Notes: a model not told the origin generated them from the letters alone. Positions 39,400-53,017 are shown, counted from the first letter of the stretch. The stretch is 64,000 bases of DNA from Lumbricus rubellus (GCA_945859605.1 OX243822.1:26155185-26219184), one strand, 5' to 3'. Program-made: numbers and translations.

Positions 39400-42300
39400 T
39401 TACTTGGAGCCACTTTCACGGCTTAGCGCAAAGGCGTGAGCCATCGCCACGATCGGAGAGCCGGTCGGAATTCCTGGAAATGGTCCGCTTGATCCAGCGA
39501 TATCGACATGGCTATATGGAATAGGCTTGTCCGAATCACCACCATGCTGAAAATAAAATAACATGCAGCTACTTTATTTATTTATTTATTGATGAAATTT
39601 TATATAACGACTCTTCTTGAAGGTAGGCTACTAAGAAGTGTTCCCGGTCCTAACAATGTCTAAAATTAATAGGAAAGTTTTGAGATTCTTAAGGAACAGA
39701 GAGTTTTGATCCTTGGGCAATGTGCAATGCAACATGGAGGCAATCCCGGTTGTAAAACCAGCTATGAATGAGAATGAATGGATATTAATAATTTTTAATA
39801 CTTATTTTTATTTATGAAGCAATTGACTAATTTTAAAAAATCTCATTCTCTATCTTAATAACAGGAGTTGTTAAAAACCTTTTAGCATGTTTGCTTCGAT
39901 TTGATATTAGGGTGTCCCTATATAACGGGATCCTCTGGACCCTTCCTTTTGCATACACAGAAACTATGTTGTCATTATTTGTTCAGGACTATGCAATCAG
40001 TTGACTAAAATAAACCATTGATTGATTTGGTGATTGATGGACTGATTTATTGATCATTTGATCGAATGGTTGATTGGATTCATCAATTGTGTAGTTACCT
40101 TGTCCAGTCCTGAGGCCATTGTTAGGAATGCAGCTGGACACTGGTGACCACGGTTTGTCATTGTCGATGGCAGGCTGTTACTCTGGACGACATCCTCATA
40201 CTCCGTCTTTCCTCGATGGAAATCAAAATCCTAAACAAACAAACAGTTAATTCATTGTTCAATATGGAGATTTATATAGCGCCCTTCAAAGCTACTACTC
40301 AGGAGCGCCCCTGATCCAACTTCGGTAGAAAATAATGGTTTTAAGGGTGCAAATAAAATACATTTCAGAAAACCCTAGGCATAGGGTGTAGATAGTGGAA
40401 GCCCATTGCATACCATGGAGCCAATAACCAATTACACTGATAGAAAAATAATAAGAATGAGGACAATAGTAATAGTAATTATAACCATTCAGCGCTTTTT
40501 AAACACAGTGGTCTTCGTGGGATCTTTTGTTGACCATAATTTTATGCTCGTTATTGAAGAGGGTTGCTAAGATCTGCTGACATAATAATAACAACAATAA
40601 AATCCATTTTCGTAAGGATTTGGATATGCCCTGAAACCAGTGACCGTATCATACGCATTGACTCTTGAACCATGAAGAGTGTATTAAGTTTAGATGGAAT
40701 TCAGACCTCACGACGCATGGTCGAAATCTCAAATGGATCGCCAGATATGTCGCCTGCATCCTGCATCTTCTGTGGAATTCCAAGTTTCTTTGCTGGTCCG
40801 TTCGACAAAATAGCCTGAAATAACGTACAAAATAGCCTAAACTAACGCACAAAATAGCCTAAAATGCATGTACAAAATAGCTTAAAATAATGCACAAAAT
40901 AGCTTAAAATAACGCACAAAATAGCCTAAAGTACATGTACAAAATAGCATAAGACAAAATAGCCTAAAGTACATGTACAAAATAGTCTAAAGTGCATGTA
41001 CAAAATATTGCCCTTAGTCCATCGAATGCAGGGCTACTCACAAGTCCATCGACAGCACCTCGGTCACGTCGTCTCAACAACATTTCCTGTGCAGAGAATG
41101 AGGACATGCTTCGGGAGCACGCTTTGCCTGGCCCCTGATGCTGGAACAGTCTGCCTACCATTGTTCGTTCAACCAACTCAGTTGAGGCTTTAAAATCTCG
41201 ACTCAAGACATATCTCTTTTCTAAGGTGCACCTCTGACTGATTGCGCTCTTGTAACGGCATGCGCTGTGTTACGGCGAAATAAAAATTGTCAGATGTCAG
41301 TATTATTATAATCTTCAAGCATCTAAGTCGTCTCTGGAGGTTTTGGTCAGGACCTTTCATGGTCCTCCCTCTTCCTTCTCATTCCAGAATTCTCAGACAT
41401 CACTTGATTTTGATTCGTCTATCATCACCAAGACAGATACAATACAATATTGTGATACCCACCGCAATTCACCAAACTTCCGAATGCTGAACTGTATATG
41501 TCTCAGTTTCTGGCATGCCATAGTTCAATGCCTTCTACACAGGCCTGAAACTGATCCGGGTCTGCAACCAGGCATTGATTTTCGTGACCGGGTCTCAGCG
41601 GGGTCGCGTCTTTTAAAATTTTGGACGAATTACTAAAAAAGAGGTCGTCAGAAAAATTTTCGTGTCAAAGGCATCGGCTCGTCTGCCAAAGTCAGACTCG
41701 GCAGCTTTTCAAAACCACTTTCAGCCCTGCTTTTACATTACACAGTACACACCTTGCTTTTACATTACAAACCGCAACAACAGAAGTCACCAATTACAAT
41801 TACAATTAATTATCAAAACACAGCAACTACAACAACATCAACAATGAAAGTTGTAATCACTGGAGCCTTACTGTGTACTCAGGTCCAAAAGCGCGGATCA
41901 CATGACCAGTGAGCGTTGCTATGGTAAACAAGAGTGGATTCACTTCGTTCGCTGCCTACAATCAACACAAATAGGAAATGTAAAGATATGAACTATAACA
42001 CGATACAATTCATGTACAAAATAAAAATGGTAATTAATTTTTTTTTAAAAGGAGTAAATGTGATGCAACAAAATTAAATGTAATATGATTAAATGCAACT
42101 TAACAAATATAACATTAAGTGCAGTGCAACACAATGACACTATAAGCAGTGTACAAAGCAATGCTAAATATAGAGTAAAAATGAAGTGTAGTTAAACAAA
42201 TTCTACATAAAGTTACCAAAGGATAACAATTAAGCAGTTTACAAATTAATGCTAAATATAAGTAAAACATTAAGTGTAGTATACCAAAATAACATAGCAG

Positions 42301-45300
42301 AAGGCCCTAACCAGCGGGACTCTGCAGTCCCTTCTGGGTTTCCTTTTGTTACCAAGAGCGTTCATGTTTATTTTGATGTGATGATATATATCTTGTGTGC
42401 TTCTTGGCTCAATAAAAAAAATTGATTGATTTATATCTATTTTAAACACAGAATCCAAAGCTACTCAATAATGCAACAATCATTTGGGGGGGAAAAAACC
42501 AAAAAGCTAGGCATCAAAGTAGCACATTGTTATGCAACAATTCCTCAATCTTTTCGCGTAATGTAACGAGGCATTTATATAGCGCCAAGCAACCTTTTCC
42601 TTCATGTGGCAGAGGACGTCGGCCATAACCATTCGACCCTCGGCATCCGTGTTTCCAATTCGAACGCGAACTCCGGCTCTGGAGACGATGATCTCGTCAC
42701 TGACGTACGCCTCTGTCACCATAGACAATTGAAAACAGCGGAAAGAGAAATCAGTATGATGAGAAGGTAATTTAATGCAATATACGGCAAAGGAATCAGT
42801 ATCATGAGAAGGTAATTTTAGGCAATATACGGCAAAGGAATCAGTATCATGAGTAGGTAATTTTAGGCATAATAAGACAATAATTATACGACAAAGAAAC
42901 GAAACAGAAAAGAGAAGGTACATGGCAAGATAACTTAGATAAGTAACGAAAAAGGCAAGAAGAGAAAAGGTAATCTAAGGCAGGAAGGGTGTAACAAGTC
43001 AAGTCAAGATAAAGCGGTAGAGTCAGAAAGGTAAAGCTAAGGTCATTTGAAGAAAGGCAAAGTAGGCAAGGCATTCAATGGCCAGTGAAGGCAAGAGACT
43101 ATCTAGGCAAGATAATAAGCTATGCCAGATGATGCAATGATAATTTCAAAATTCCTAAAGCACCACTCGAAAGCCAAGTGCATGTCTTCAGCTTAATCAC
43201 AAGTGCCGTGTCTAGTCAGAAGGGTTGTTTAAAAAAGTAGTGTGAAGGGGGTCATAGTACAGTTACCAAAGGATCAGAGATGGCAGAGTGCAAGTGAAGT
43301 AGGGTGGTGTAAAGCAAGATGATAGATCATGAAAAGCACCAAATCTTCACCCTATATCTTAGCATCTTAAATTACTTAAAAAGGCAGTACTATCAAGCTG
43401 GTTAATAATAAACTTTAATTCATTCCTCAAGATATTCAATCAACACAAATTTTATTTCCACCACTCACCGGAACCAACGCTGTTGCGGACCATTGACATT
43501 GATCCAACGACCTTCAGACCTTTTGGTTTGTACACTGATAGAAACTGAAAATTCATAACATAACCAACTTAATAATTTGATAATGTAATGTAATGTAAAT
43601 GCAATGTAATTAGAAACTTATATAGTGCCCTTCACCGCAGAAACCATTCAGTAGCACTTCCAGTGTGAGTACTCCATTGGGAAGAAATCAATTTTGAGGA
43701 CTAATCACACTAAAAATTCCTCAGGAAAATTGAAACGAAATTGAAAAGTTCATAAACCGAATCTAGCTTCTAACTTGTGGTTATAAAAATCAACTGTGGC
43801 TGGAAAACCTAAATGGAAAAAATCTTGCAACTACAAGTAATCCACCTGGAAAACTCTCATGAATATAAATAACTGGTCCAGAAAGAAAACACACAGCCAA
43901 CCAACTTCTTTGAAACTACCGATAAACTCCTGAGGGGTTTTGCTAAAAATTGCTCAAAGGGGAAACCCAAGTCACCAAGTACCAACCAACCTGGAAAAAC
44001 CCAGCGACAAACGCCGCCCCGCACTTGTCGCGGTGCATTCCCACCATGGATCCTCCGTGTTTGATGTCCGCTCCACCGGTGTCGTACGTGATTCCCTGGT
44101 TGCGAAAAGAAATAAACTCACACAATACAATTACAATTATTCATTTATTTATTGATTAATGATGGCAGCATAGAAGTCGACAGATTAGATCAGATCTTTA
44201 CAATGCACCGCTCTAAGATACTAAGCATGTGCTTCAAAGCTTCTTGATCGGCTATTATTATAACTATTATTATTATTAAAATTATTATCATCATTATTTT
44301 TATTATCATTATAATCATTATTCAACATTATTATTATTATTACCATATTTTTACAATCATTACTCCGTACAATTATTGTTAAGCATGCATTTATGAAGCT
44401 CCACCAGCTAACGACAAAGTATCAGTTGATGGCGCTTAGCAAATTGTAAATGAAGGACTTCCTAATGGTCCTAACACACCAACAATCTCAAGAGAGGAGG
44501 ATCGAACTCCATACTCTCCACATTACAAGGCCACTGTGTCCCACAGGCAATTACTCAAAATTTTCGACGAGACATTTGACAAAATTTACCTTCCCGACCA
44601 ACATGAGAGTCGTATCAATCGTTCCTTCTCCCACGTACTCGAGAAAGATCAAGCGTGGAGCGTGACGAGGCACATCTGAAAAATCAATCAATACATCAAT
44701 CATTTTCTCAATTAATTTAACAATTGCTCAATCTAAAACTCAACGTGTAAAGCTTCATTTGTTTGTATATGCACTTGTTATAGCGCCCCTTCAAGCTCTC
44801 CCTGCTCAGAGGCGCTCCCGAATGCAGAGCGGACACTGCATCGAAGTTTCACGCCGAAGCGCTGAGCAATTGTGAGTGAAGGACTTGCCCAAGGTCCTTA
44901 CGCGGCGAGGTGGATTCGAACCTCTAACCTTTCGGCTCCAAGGCAATGACGCCACCACTACACCCCACAAGTGGATATTCCTTGTCATAGTATAATTAAT
45001 ATGAGAGTGCAGGACCAAACTTCCTTCCCTGAAATGGCTTTTGAGAAAGGACCTGGAGCAAGTCATTCACTAACAGTTGCTCAGACAATAAATTGATAGT
45101 ATAGTCATTTGATATCGATTGACATTCAACAAATGCATAACATTAATGATAACAATGACCATACCAACGAAGATAACAATAGTTGAATATAAAAATAACA
45201 ATAATGATAACAAAGACAATATTAATGTTAAGAATCACTATACCAATGAAGATAACAATATTAATGACAAAATAACAATAACACATACATGAACAGTAAC

Positions 45301-48300
45301 AATAGCCATTCCAATGAAGATAACAATGACAAAAAACAACAATGACAATAACAAAGACAATAACGATAACAATAACCATCACAATAATAATTACTTCGGG
45401 CGGCTCTGTTCACTGCGGTCAGCAGTGGATATTCCTTGTCCAGCTTGGACAGATCAGAGATCACATCAACCTATAGATATGAAAACACAAAGACAGGTAA
45501 CAATAGAATAGAACACAATGGAATAAAATTTAATTCTTCATTAATAGACCAATTGTAAACCGCATTTTGGCATACAAAAGTTTTCAGAAATATACTACTT
45601 TTTGCGTCAGAAACGAGAAAGCTATCCAAGGCGATGATGATTCAATAGCCATGTCTGATAAATGATATCTAATGAGTCATCTTAGTTCGTCCGCTTGATA
45701 TGCCAATTACCTAGATATTATATGCCGACTGAGTGCACCAAGCCAGACCTAAAATCCAATGTCATATATAGTTTCCTTGACCAGCTTTGATTAGCCAGTT
45801 TCATCGCTCAGTCTGATAAGTCATGTTGCTTAATCAGTCAGTTAGTCTGAATGATCATCTATCTGATAAACTATTAACCTAACCAGCTTGCAAGTTTTAT
45901 TGGCCAGTTGATAAGCCAAAAAGCTCAACCAGTTAGTTAGCCAGTTTTATTGACCAGTGAATAAGTCAATTGTCTTAAGTAACCAGTTAGCCAGTAAAAT
46001 CAGACAAATAAGCCAATTTATGTAACCAGTCAGCCAGCTAATTTACTCAGCCAGTTTGAGATAATATTGGAGGTTGCATCAAGAAGAAGTCCTTGGAATC
46101 GGCCCTGACCTTGACGCTGGTGTCCTTGAAGACCTTCTGAACGTATTCGGCAACAGCTGGTGCCGCCATTCGCTCCGGATCAGATCCTCCAATGTCGCGA
46201 TAGACGATTCTAAGCAATGAACGAATGGACAACGCAATAACAAGAGGGGGTACACCAACAACAACAAAATTGTAACTACAACTTTTTGGTTTTAAAAATT
46301 TTCTACGCACTAAAGGTCTAATGATAACAATGATAAAAAACTTATTTAAACTGAGAAATCTACCTTTTGAAAACTCTATGGGAAAATTCCCATGTTCTTA
46401 ATTTCCTGCTTGACATTTTTCAAGTTCACGTTAAACAAATTTAGACTTGACCAAATGTTGTGTTTTGCCTCTTCTGCAAAAATATCTGCGCACACATATG
46501 AAGGGGGGCTTAGAAGTTAGAGGTATACTCTGCCCATGGCCGAGAAGTGAAGCACCTTGGATAAAACAGGCCATAAAATAACACGTCGTTGCCTTGGAGC
46601 CGGAAGGTCCGAGGTTCGAATCCACCTCCCCGCGTAAGGACCTTGGGCAAGTCCTTTGCTTACAATTGCTCAGCGCTTCGGCGTGAAACTCTGATGCAGT
46701 GTCCGCTCTGCATCGGGAGCGCCTCTGAGTAGAGAGAGCTTGAAGGGGCGCTATAACAAGTGCACATACAAACAAACCACATAAATGTCAGTCTACACTA
46801 CATGCAAGTGCCTTCGTGAGGTTATTGTAAGGTGCTATATAAATGTCCATAATTATACATACATGTATTCATTAAATCGGTCAGTCACTGGTCTCAACTC
46901 ACCGTCCACTTTCAAGGGCCGACAAAATGGTCAGTTCTCCGGGCGAGTCTGCATCCAGCAGAAGACCGAGTTTGATCGCTTTTGACGACTTGTCTGGTTT
47001 CGCCTCACGAACCTCGAGTGGCTGCAAACAGAAACGATCCAGTATGGTAAGGTATTTGTTTGTTTGTATGTGCACTTGTTATAGCGCCCCTTCAAGCTCT
47101 CTCTACTCAGAGGCGCTCCCGAATGCAGAGCGGACACTGCATCATTTCACGCCAAAGCGCTGAGCAATTGTGAGTGAAGGACTTGCCCAAGGTCCTTACG
47201 CGGCGAGGTGGATTCGAACCTCGAACCTTGCAGCTTCAAGGCAACGACGCCACCACTACACCACCGCGCCCCACAATAATAGAGATACAGATTTAATAGA
47301 GATACAGATTTTAATGATTATTTAATTGATTAATCATTAAATACATTTTAAAAGATTGACTTTAATAAATTGATTTTAGGCTAGTTCGACTAGTTCTGGA
47401 TTAATTTTTCTATGAAAATAATTGCATGACGTCAAAATGGCCATATCAGGAGTAAACAACGTACGTAGTAAATTAGTAAAGTATCATAATTATATGGCTC
47501 AGGAAGTTACACATGACAAAGTATGGTGTTATGAGGTATGATAAAGGATTATAAGGTAAACTATAGAGTTTAGGCATGGCAAGTTATAGAAAGTTATTGT
47601 ATTGAGGTAAGGCATGATTAAGGATAGCACTGTGAGGTATAGGATTCGTAATGTATGGTAACGCATGATATCATTCATAACATACCGTGTAGAGGGCGTG
47701 CAGAGCACCAAGGGCAGTGACCCTAGCAGCCAGGGGGAACTGCTTGTGGCTGAGGCCGATGAGAAGGGGTGCCTTGCAGCCGGCACTAAGGGCCCTACAA
47801 AAAACCAATCAATCAGTCAATCAATCAATCAATGCACCGAATTAGCCATCAATGAATTAGCCAATCAGAATGAAAGTCAGTTGGTCAGTCAGTCAGTAAG
47901 CCAGTCATTCAGATAAATAATAAAATAATCTTTGAACATTTAATTTCAAACTGACACAACGCAGTGTGATCACAATACATATTACATAGTGTGAACGGGT
48001 GATCACAAGTTATTACAGGATTCGAATTTAACTATCGGCAGCCACGCAAGGCGCACATCCCACTGTTCAGTTTACGAACGCCATCTGCTGAATGGAAGGT
48101 TGAGTGGGCCTTTCATGGGAGGGCAACGGGAAGCGATCCCGCAACCATGCGCTCTTCACGCCAGAGTATTTACCATTTCCATAAACTCCCCTTCAGCAGA
48201 TAGTCAGTTAAACAGCCAGCCACAAAGCCAGCCAGTCACAAAGCCAGTCAGTCACAAAGCCAGTCAGTCAGTCAGCCAGCCAGCCAGCCAGTCATCATCA

Positions 48301-51300
48301 TAATCATCAATGTCCATGGGTTCAACGCCCGTAGGTGCTTGCTGCTCTTTCGATCGTGTTTCGTGCATCAAGTTTCATTCGTGTTTCTTTTTTACTGCCA
48401 GAGTATCGACACACATCTGGCAAACCCTCCTCCTTTTTCCAGGCTTGGGACTGGCACTGGCAGATTGCAAACTTGTGGCAGAGTCAGTCAACTCAATTAC
48501 ATTAATCTGTTATAAATAAATATGAAATGCAAACGTTAACTTTTGTATTCACATTCATTCATCAGACGTCAATAGCAACAGCAGTCCCATTACACTACAT
48601 AGCGCATTACATTACCTGTCACCGTTGTAATTACCTTTTAATTCCCTTGACGGCCGCATCCTGAAATCGTCGGACATCATCGTAATCCCTCGTCAGTGGT
48701 CCAGTTGGCGCAAAAATCTACAAAATCAACCAAACTTCAATCTAATCCAACCGATACATTGCAGAAACATATATAAACAATGCGACTGCAGTTCTACCAA
48801 CCTCAGAGTTTCCTAGTGACATGAAGCAGTGGAAAGAGCAGGAAACATCAAGAGTATATAAACATACTCTATAAAATAATGGACCTTTTTAATGGGGTAT
48901 TAAAGGCATGGACTGCGGAGCAATGTACACAAACCATTCTGAATTGTTCTGTGCACATGTGTATCACAACCGTCCTGTTAGCCGTACTGGGGTCGGGAGC
49001 ATTGCTGATTTGTCCCCTCGAACGAGCGCCATATAAATGAATGAATGAATGTATAAATTTAGAGTTTGCATTACTTACGATTCGGCCTGATGGTAAGTCT
49101 GAACATGGAATAACAACGACTTCTCCATGGCCAGCAGCATGATCAATCTAAAAGAAAAATTCATATCATTAACATCTTCGTTGTCATCATCATCATCATA
49201 ATCTTGTTGCAGCTGTCATCATAGTCATCATCCTCTGCCATTAATTCCAACTCACCATCACTATCCTCTTCCTTAGCATATATGCATCATCATAAACTTC
49301 ATCATCTTCATCATCATCATCGTCATTGCCATCATCATCATCATAACCCCCAACAACCTCAAAATCATAGACATCACACGACTGTGTCATCATTATCATC
49401 ACCAACATCATCAACAGTCATTACCAATTTCACCTACATCTTTATCTCTAGAGTACTAATCACAAACATTTTTTAACCTAGCAAACCTAGATCAATTTTT
49501 TGTTTTTGTTTTAACCTAACAAACATAGATTAACTAACATTAATTCAAGCAAAATATTTATTTATGTTGCTTGTAATTATAAACTGAACTTATATATAAA
49601 ACCTTTGTAAAATTAGTTAGATGTAACATGCTGCGTTCTTCCAGCCTGAAAAAGTTTTGATTAAACGAAAATTGATTGATTGATTGATAATTATCATCAT
49701 CACCACTATCATCAGAACCATTGAATCATCAACAGACAAAGCTATTTTCACCTCTATCATAATCACAATTTGTAGTCATCATCATCACCATCTTACCGCA
49801 GCATAGGCTTTGATTGGATCATGGATCGACTGGAGAGCCGGTGGAAGATGCTCGGCAGAATCACGTACGAGGATGACGCCGTCAAACTCCTTGTCTTTCA
49901 CGTCTTTCACCAACGAAAGTCTCGGAACAAATCTACACAAACATCGGACAAAGCCATGAGGACAGAAGTCACAGAACTAACCAAAGATTTATTATTTGTT
50001 TATTTCTTGCATTTGTTATAGCGTCCCTTCAAGCTCACTACTCAGAGGTGCTCCCCACTACAGCGTGGACGCAGCATCAGAGTTTATGTTGAAGAGCACA
50101 AGCAATTGCTCTTTGGTCCATACGTGGTGGCTTGAGGCGAATTCGAACCTGGAACCCTTTGGCTCAAAGGCACCGAACCCACAACTACACCACCGTGTTT
50201 TACAAGTGCTTCTGTTTACTTTCTATTCAAGTGGTGCTACATACATTTGCAATTATTATAATGACACAGAACAAAGATCATGCACAGGTTCTTATCGGAA
50301 GCCTCGTATGTTAGAGGCCTATCCTGCAGTTTAGTTTAGTATGTGAGGCGCCCTTGTAACGGCATGGCTGTGTTTGGCGCCATAGAAATCATCATTGTTA
50401 TTATTATTAGAGCTGAAGACTAAATTTGAGAGCTGGTCACATTACATGCACAGTAGGTGACTGGTAGAAGATTTTAGATCCAGGCCAATGGAAAGTTTCC
50501 AATGCTGCTGCTCAAGGAGTGAGGCCACATATACTTCAGAGTCCCTAGGCAAAACCCCGGCTGTAGGCTATTTTCCATTGCAATTACACTGTGCTACTGC
50601 ACCTTTAGAAGTGAATCAACACATCAAAAGTAATTCTACATAAATTGTACATGTATTTTATTTTTCATTGCACTTACACAGGTTACACAGTGTTGCTGTT
50701 TTATGTTACTCTGCAATTTATTGCAGGAAACTCCATAATACCAACACCACCGACACAATACCACAAATACTACCAATACAACTACCACCACCAGCTGCAG
50801 TAGCAACAACACCAATATTTATTGATTAACTAAAACTAAAACTTGCATGCCATACGATTACATATCAAGAAGCAGCAGGAGTCAAAATCAACTCAGTGGC
50901 ATTCATCAAAGCACCCAGCAATCCTAGATCTCTCATTTTACAGATGCCCCCATGAAAGTCGATTGCCAAGTCAATCTTAAGGGGCGAAGAAACCAGCATT
51001 AAACCCAAGCCCTTCTGATCTTCAAGCCAGGGTGTTACCCTTCAATTATAACCCACACCCATTAAGGCATTGGGCTGCCAAAAACTTCCACTATCTAAAC
51101 AGAGAGCTGTCAGCATTTAACCATGCATAAAGAACGACTCGTTACAAGTACAATCAAAAATTACAGATCTATCTATAGCCTGGCATCAGCTGCTCACTTC
51201 AAATGTCAAAGTTCGATTTTTATGCTCAATAAAAAAAGTTGGTGTAATATAAACAATGGCAGGATGTCGATCTGATCAAAGATCAAGATCAATCATCAAT

Positions 51301-52907
51301 TCAAGAACACTCAAAGGACCTTAATGGGTGCAGTGGCGTAGTTGTTTGTCCTTCGCCTTGGAGCCGGAAGGTTGCAGGTTCGAATCCACCTCAACCCGCC
51401 ATGTATGGACAAGTCCTTTACTCAGAATTACTCATGCACTTCGGCGTGAAACTTCGATGCAGTGTCTGCTCTGCATTCGGGAGTGCCTCTGAGTAGTGAG
51501 AGAGAGCTTGAAGGGGCGCTATAACAAGTGCACATACAAACAAAAACCCGCCGTGTATGGACATTGATCAAGTCCTTCACTCGCAACTACTAATGCACTT
51601 CGGCGTGAAACTCCAATTCAGTGTTCACGCTGTAGTCTGGAGCACTTCTGAGTACTTAATAATCTTGAATGGGCGCGATGACAAGTACTCATACTCGTCA
51701 TACATACATACCTTTTTACACAAGCAACTCAGCTGATGACAAAAAATGTTCCTGCTCATCGTCATAAATAATTTATCTCTCCTATTTATAAATATCCATT
51801 GATTTTGCTTAAAATTGCTGGATGTGTTTATTGAAAAATTTATAGGCAAAAAATGGATTTTACAATGTCATTCAATTTGATGAAAGTGGTAATGGTATGA
51901 AGACACTAAGGGTACTCTCACAATACACCTGTAGGGCAAACATAATCTCAATTTAATTGGTATGGACATAATCTCAATTTAATTGGTATGGTTCTCTCTG
52001 AATGAATTCATTGGTAGGGTATACTCCCATTTCACTGGCAGGGTAGTCTAGAAAGGAATTCACTAATAGGGTACACCTTTTCAGTTCACTGTTAGGGTAC
52101 CGGTACTCCCTCAATTCACTGTTAGGGTTATACTTGAATTCCTTGGTAGTGTATGCTTTCAATTCACTGGCTCATTGAAATCATTCTAAGGTACTCCCTC
52201 AATTATTTGCTGGTAGAACTCTGTCCAACATCACATGATTTCATATAACATCAAATAACATCCTGTTCACATTCTCCTAAATTCTCACAGTCACACGATT
52301 TATCCATCACAAACAAATCACCATTATAATTATCTCCCTTCACAATGACACATATATCCTAAAGTTCACGTTCGTCCAGGACTCGCTTCACGATCAGCCT
52401 ACTACGATATTTATATAGCACCGTTATAGCGTAATAAGTAATAAGCTTCGATGTCTCGGTAAACTTACACACATAAACTCGAAAAGATGAAAATTACCAA
52501 CAAAGTAGCAGCTACTTTCGATATTGTTTACAAAGCAATGTCAATTTATTCGTCACACATCGCTTGCCAACACTCATAACATGACACTCATAATATTGCA
52601 AAATTCGAACTTAATGCTTGGCTGAACGGTTGTACCATTTTACTGATCACTGCGAACGTCGTTGGTTCAAAATTTTAATTGTTGAGACCGTTACATCCCA
52701 ACACGCAATCAATAACGCCTTTCATCGTGTAATTAATAAACTGAGGAATGACTTAATGGAAAAATCCACACACTATTATACCCGCACCTGTGCCTTGTTC
52801 GCAACCCGGGCACGGCAGAATTTTACTTTAAATACAAAACGGCCCCATATAACGCAAAGGCATGTATGGGAAGGTTGAGTCTCGCAAACTTACCCAGTCG
52901 CTGCCAT
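39400..52907 (-). CDS. M17 family leucyl aminopeptidase, 16 exons, complete
   Basis: Minus-strand exons: 52894-52907, 49797-49932, 49079-49147, 48635-48717, 47686-47794, 46903-47021, 46110-46209, 45395-45470, 44590-44675, 43991-44095, 43469-43544, 42594-42712, 41872-41955, 40707-40814, 40099-40230, 39400-39546. Every junction is GT-AG and all phases agree, giving 520 residues, close to the length of the C. elegans protein W07G4.4. The C-terminal catalytic domain has VGKGITYDTGGADIK, MHRDKCGA and NTDAEGR, which supply the two-zinc ligands and the catalytic Lys and Arg of the family. Later signatures are FTIATLTGHV and SHVDIAGSSG. It should be a cytosolic zinc exopeptidase removing N-terminal residues from peptides. 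ATG starts MAATGF at 52907; stop TAA at 39400-39402. It belongs to the W07G4.4-like branch, not to classical LAP3. Confidence 0.93.
40262..40425. repeat. TATAGCGCC-type SINE-like module in intron 14
   Basis: GATTTATATAGCGCCCTTCA and CTCAGGAGCGCCCCTGATCC head with an unrelated body. Confidence 0.55.
40806..41009. repeat. 22/23-bp minisatellite built on the splice acceptor of exon 14
   Basis: About nine copies of CAAAATAGCCTAAAATAACGCA and variants. The first copy overlaps the real acceptor: on the minus strand TTTCAG|GCTATTTTGT starts exon 14, and the repeats carry TTTTAGGCTATTTTGT. Confidence 0.9.
41010..41300 (+). pseudogene. LINE 3'-end fragment in intron 13
   Basis: Frame-shifted text LKSRLKTYLFSKVHL and a GCGCTCTTGTAACGGCATGC, GTTACGGCGAAATAAAAATTG tail. 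A related tail is at 50,338-50,402. Matches the C-terminal end of CR1/L2-type LINEs. Confidence 0.65.
43583..43640. repeat. TATAGTGCC-type module in intron 10
   Basis: AATGTAATGTAATGTAAATG followed by TTATATAGTGCCC, the head of the same SINE-like family. A shorter copy is at 42,563-42,592. Confidence 0.45.
44395..44543 (-). mobile_element. Old SINE copy in intron 9
   Basis: GCTTAGCAAATTGTAAATGAAGGACTT, ATCGAACTCC and AAGGCCACTGTG follow the reversed SINE order with heavy divergence. Confidence 0.55.
44756..44968 (-). mobile_element. tRNA-headed SINE, copy in intron 8
   Basis: GCACTTGTTATAGCGCCCCT, AGTTTCACGCCGAAGCGCTG, GGTGGATTCGAACCTCTAAC and CCACCACTACACC. Confidence 0.9.
45120..45392. 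repeat. AACAAT/GATAAC cryptic simple repeat in intron 8
   Basis: AT-rich imperfect repeats, which create a low-complexity reverse-strand frame. Confidence 0.85.
46578..46776 (+). mobile_element. tRNA-headed SINE, 5'-truncated, in intron 6
   Basis: Starts within the tRNA-like head (GTCGTTGCCTTGGAGCCGGA) and runs through GGTTCGAATCCACC to GCTATAACAAGTGCACATAC. Confidence 0.88.
47053..47272 (-). mobile_element. tRNA-headed SINE 32 bp upstream of exon 6
   Basis: Full-length, in the same orientation as the aminopeptidase gene. Its ACAAACAAACAAA tail lies just before the exon 6 acceptor (47,022), so it replaces much of the normal intron end. Confidence 0.9.
47810..47912. repeat. CAATCAGT-type simple repeat in intron 4
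   Basis: AATCAATCAATC and GTCAGTCAGTAAGCC runs. Confidence 0.9.
48195..48300. repeat. CAGTCAGC-type simple repeat in intron 4
   Basis: CACAAAGCCAGTCAGT units followed by CAGCCAGCCAGCCAGTC. A copy of the dispersed core repeat follows at 48,424-48,486. Confidence 0.9.
49175..49460. repeat. ATC/CAT-rich simple repeat in intron 2
   Basis: Imperfect CATCATCAT runs; a similar run continues at 49,680-49,795. Reading frames here are spurious. Confidence 0.9.
49993..50202 (-). mobile_element. tRNA-headed SINE, divergent copy in intron 1
   Basis: TTGTTATAGCGTCCCTTCAA, GCGAATTCGAACCTGGAACC and ACTACACCACCGTG. Confidence 0.85.
51326..51712 (+). mobile_element. SINE followed by a headless second copy in intron 1
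   Basis: Copy one (51,326-51,543) has the usual head, B box and tail. Directly after its ACAAACAAAA tail a second, older body (51,547-51,712, CACTTCGGCGTGAAACTCC) follows without a tRNA-like head, giving a one-and-a-half-unit array. Confidence 0.85.
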
Positions 52908-52997
52908 GGCTCGAAATCCAAAGCGATTTCGGCGAACTGACCTGCCTAAGATTGAACCGATGATTTTATTGGGTCTCGTAAACTCAGCTGGGCCACT

Positions 52998-53009
52998 ATT
53001 TTATATATA
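52998..53009 (-). promoter_or_regulatory. TATA box candidate of the aminopeptidase gene
   Basis: Minus strand TATATATAAAAT lies about 95 bases before the start codon, a fitting distance for a short 5' leader. Confidence 0.45.
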
Positions 53010-53017
53010 TGTATAAA

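Noticed and set aside
46047..46109. Extension of aminopeptidase exon 7 to residues VRADSKDFFLMQPP
   Set aside because: A GTCAGG donor at 46,109 joins in phase with exon 8, and the extension has no donor and reads into intron.
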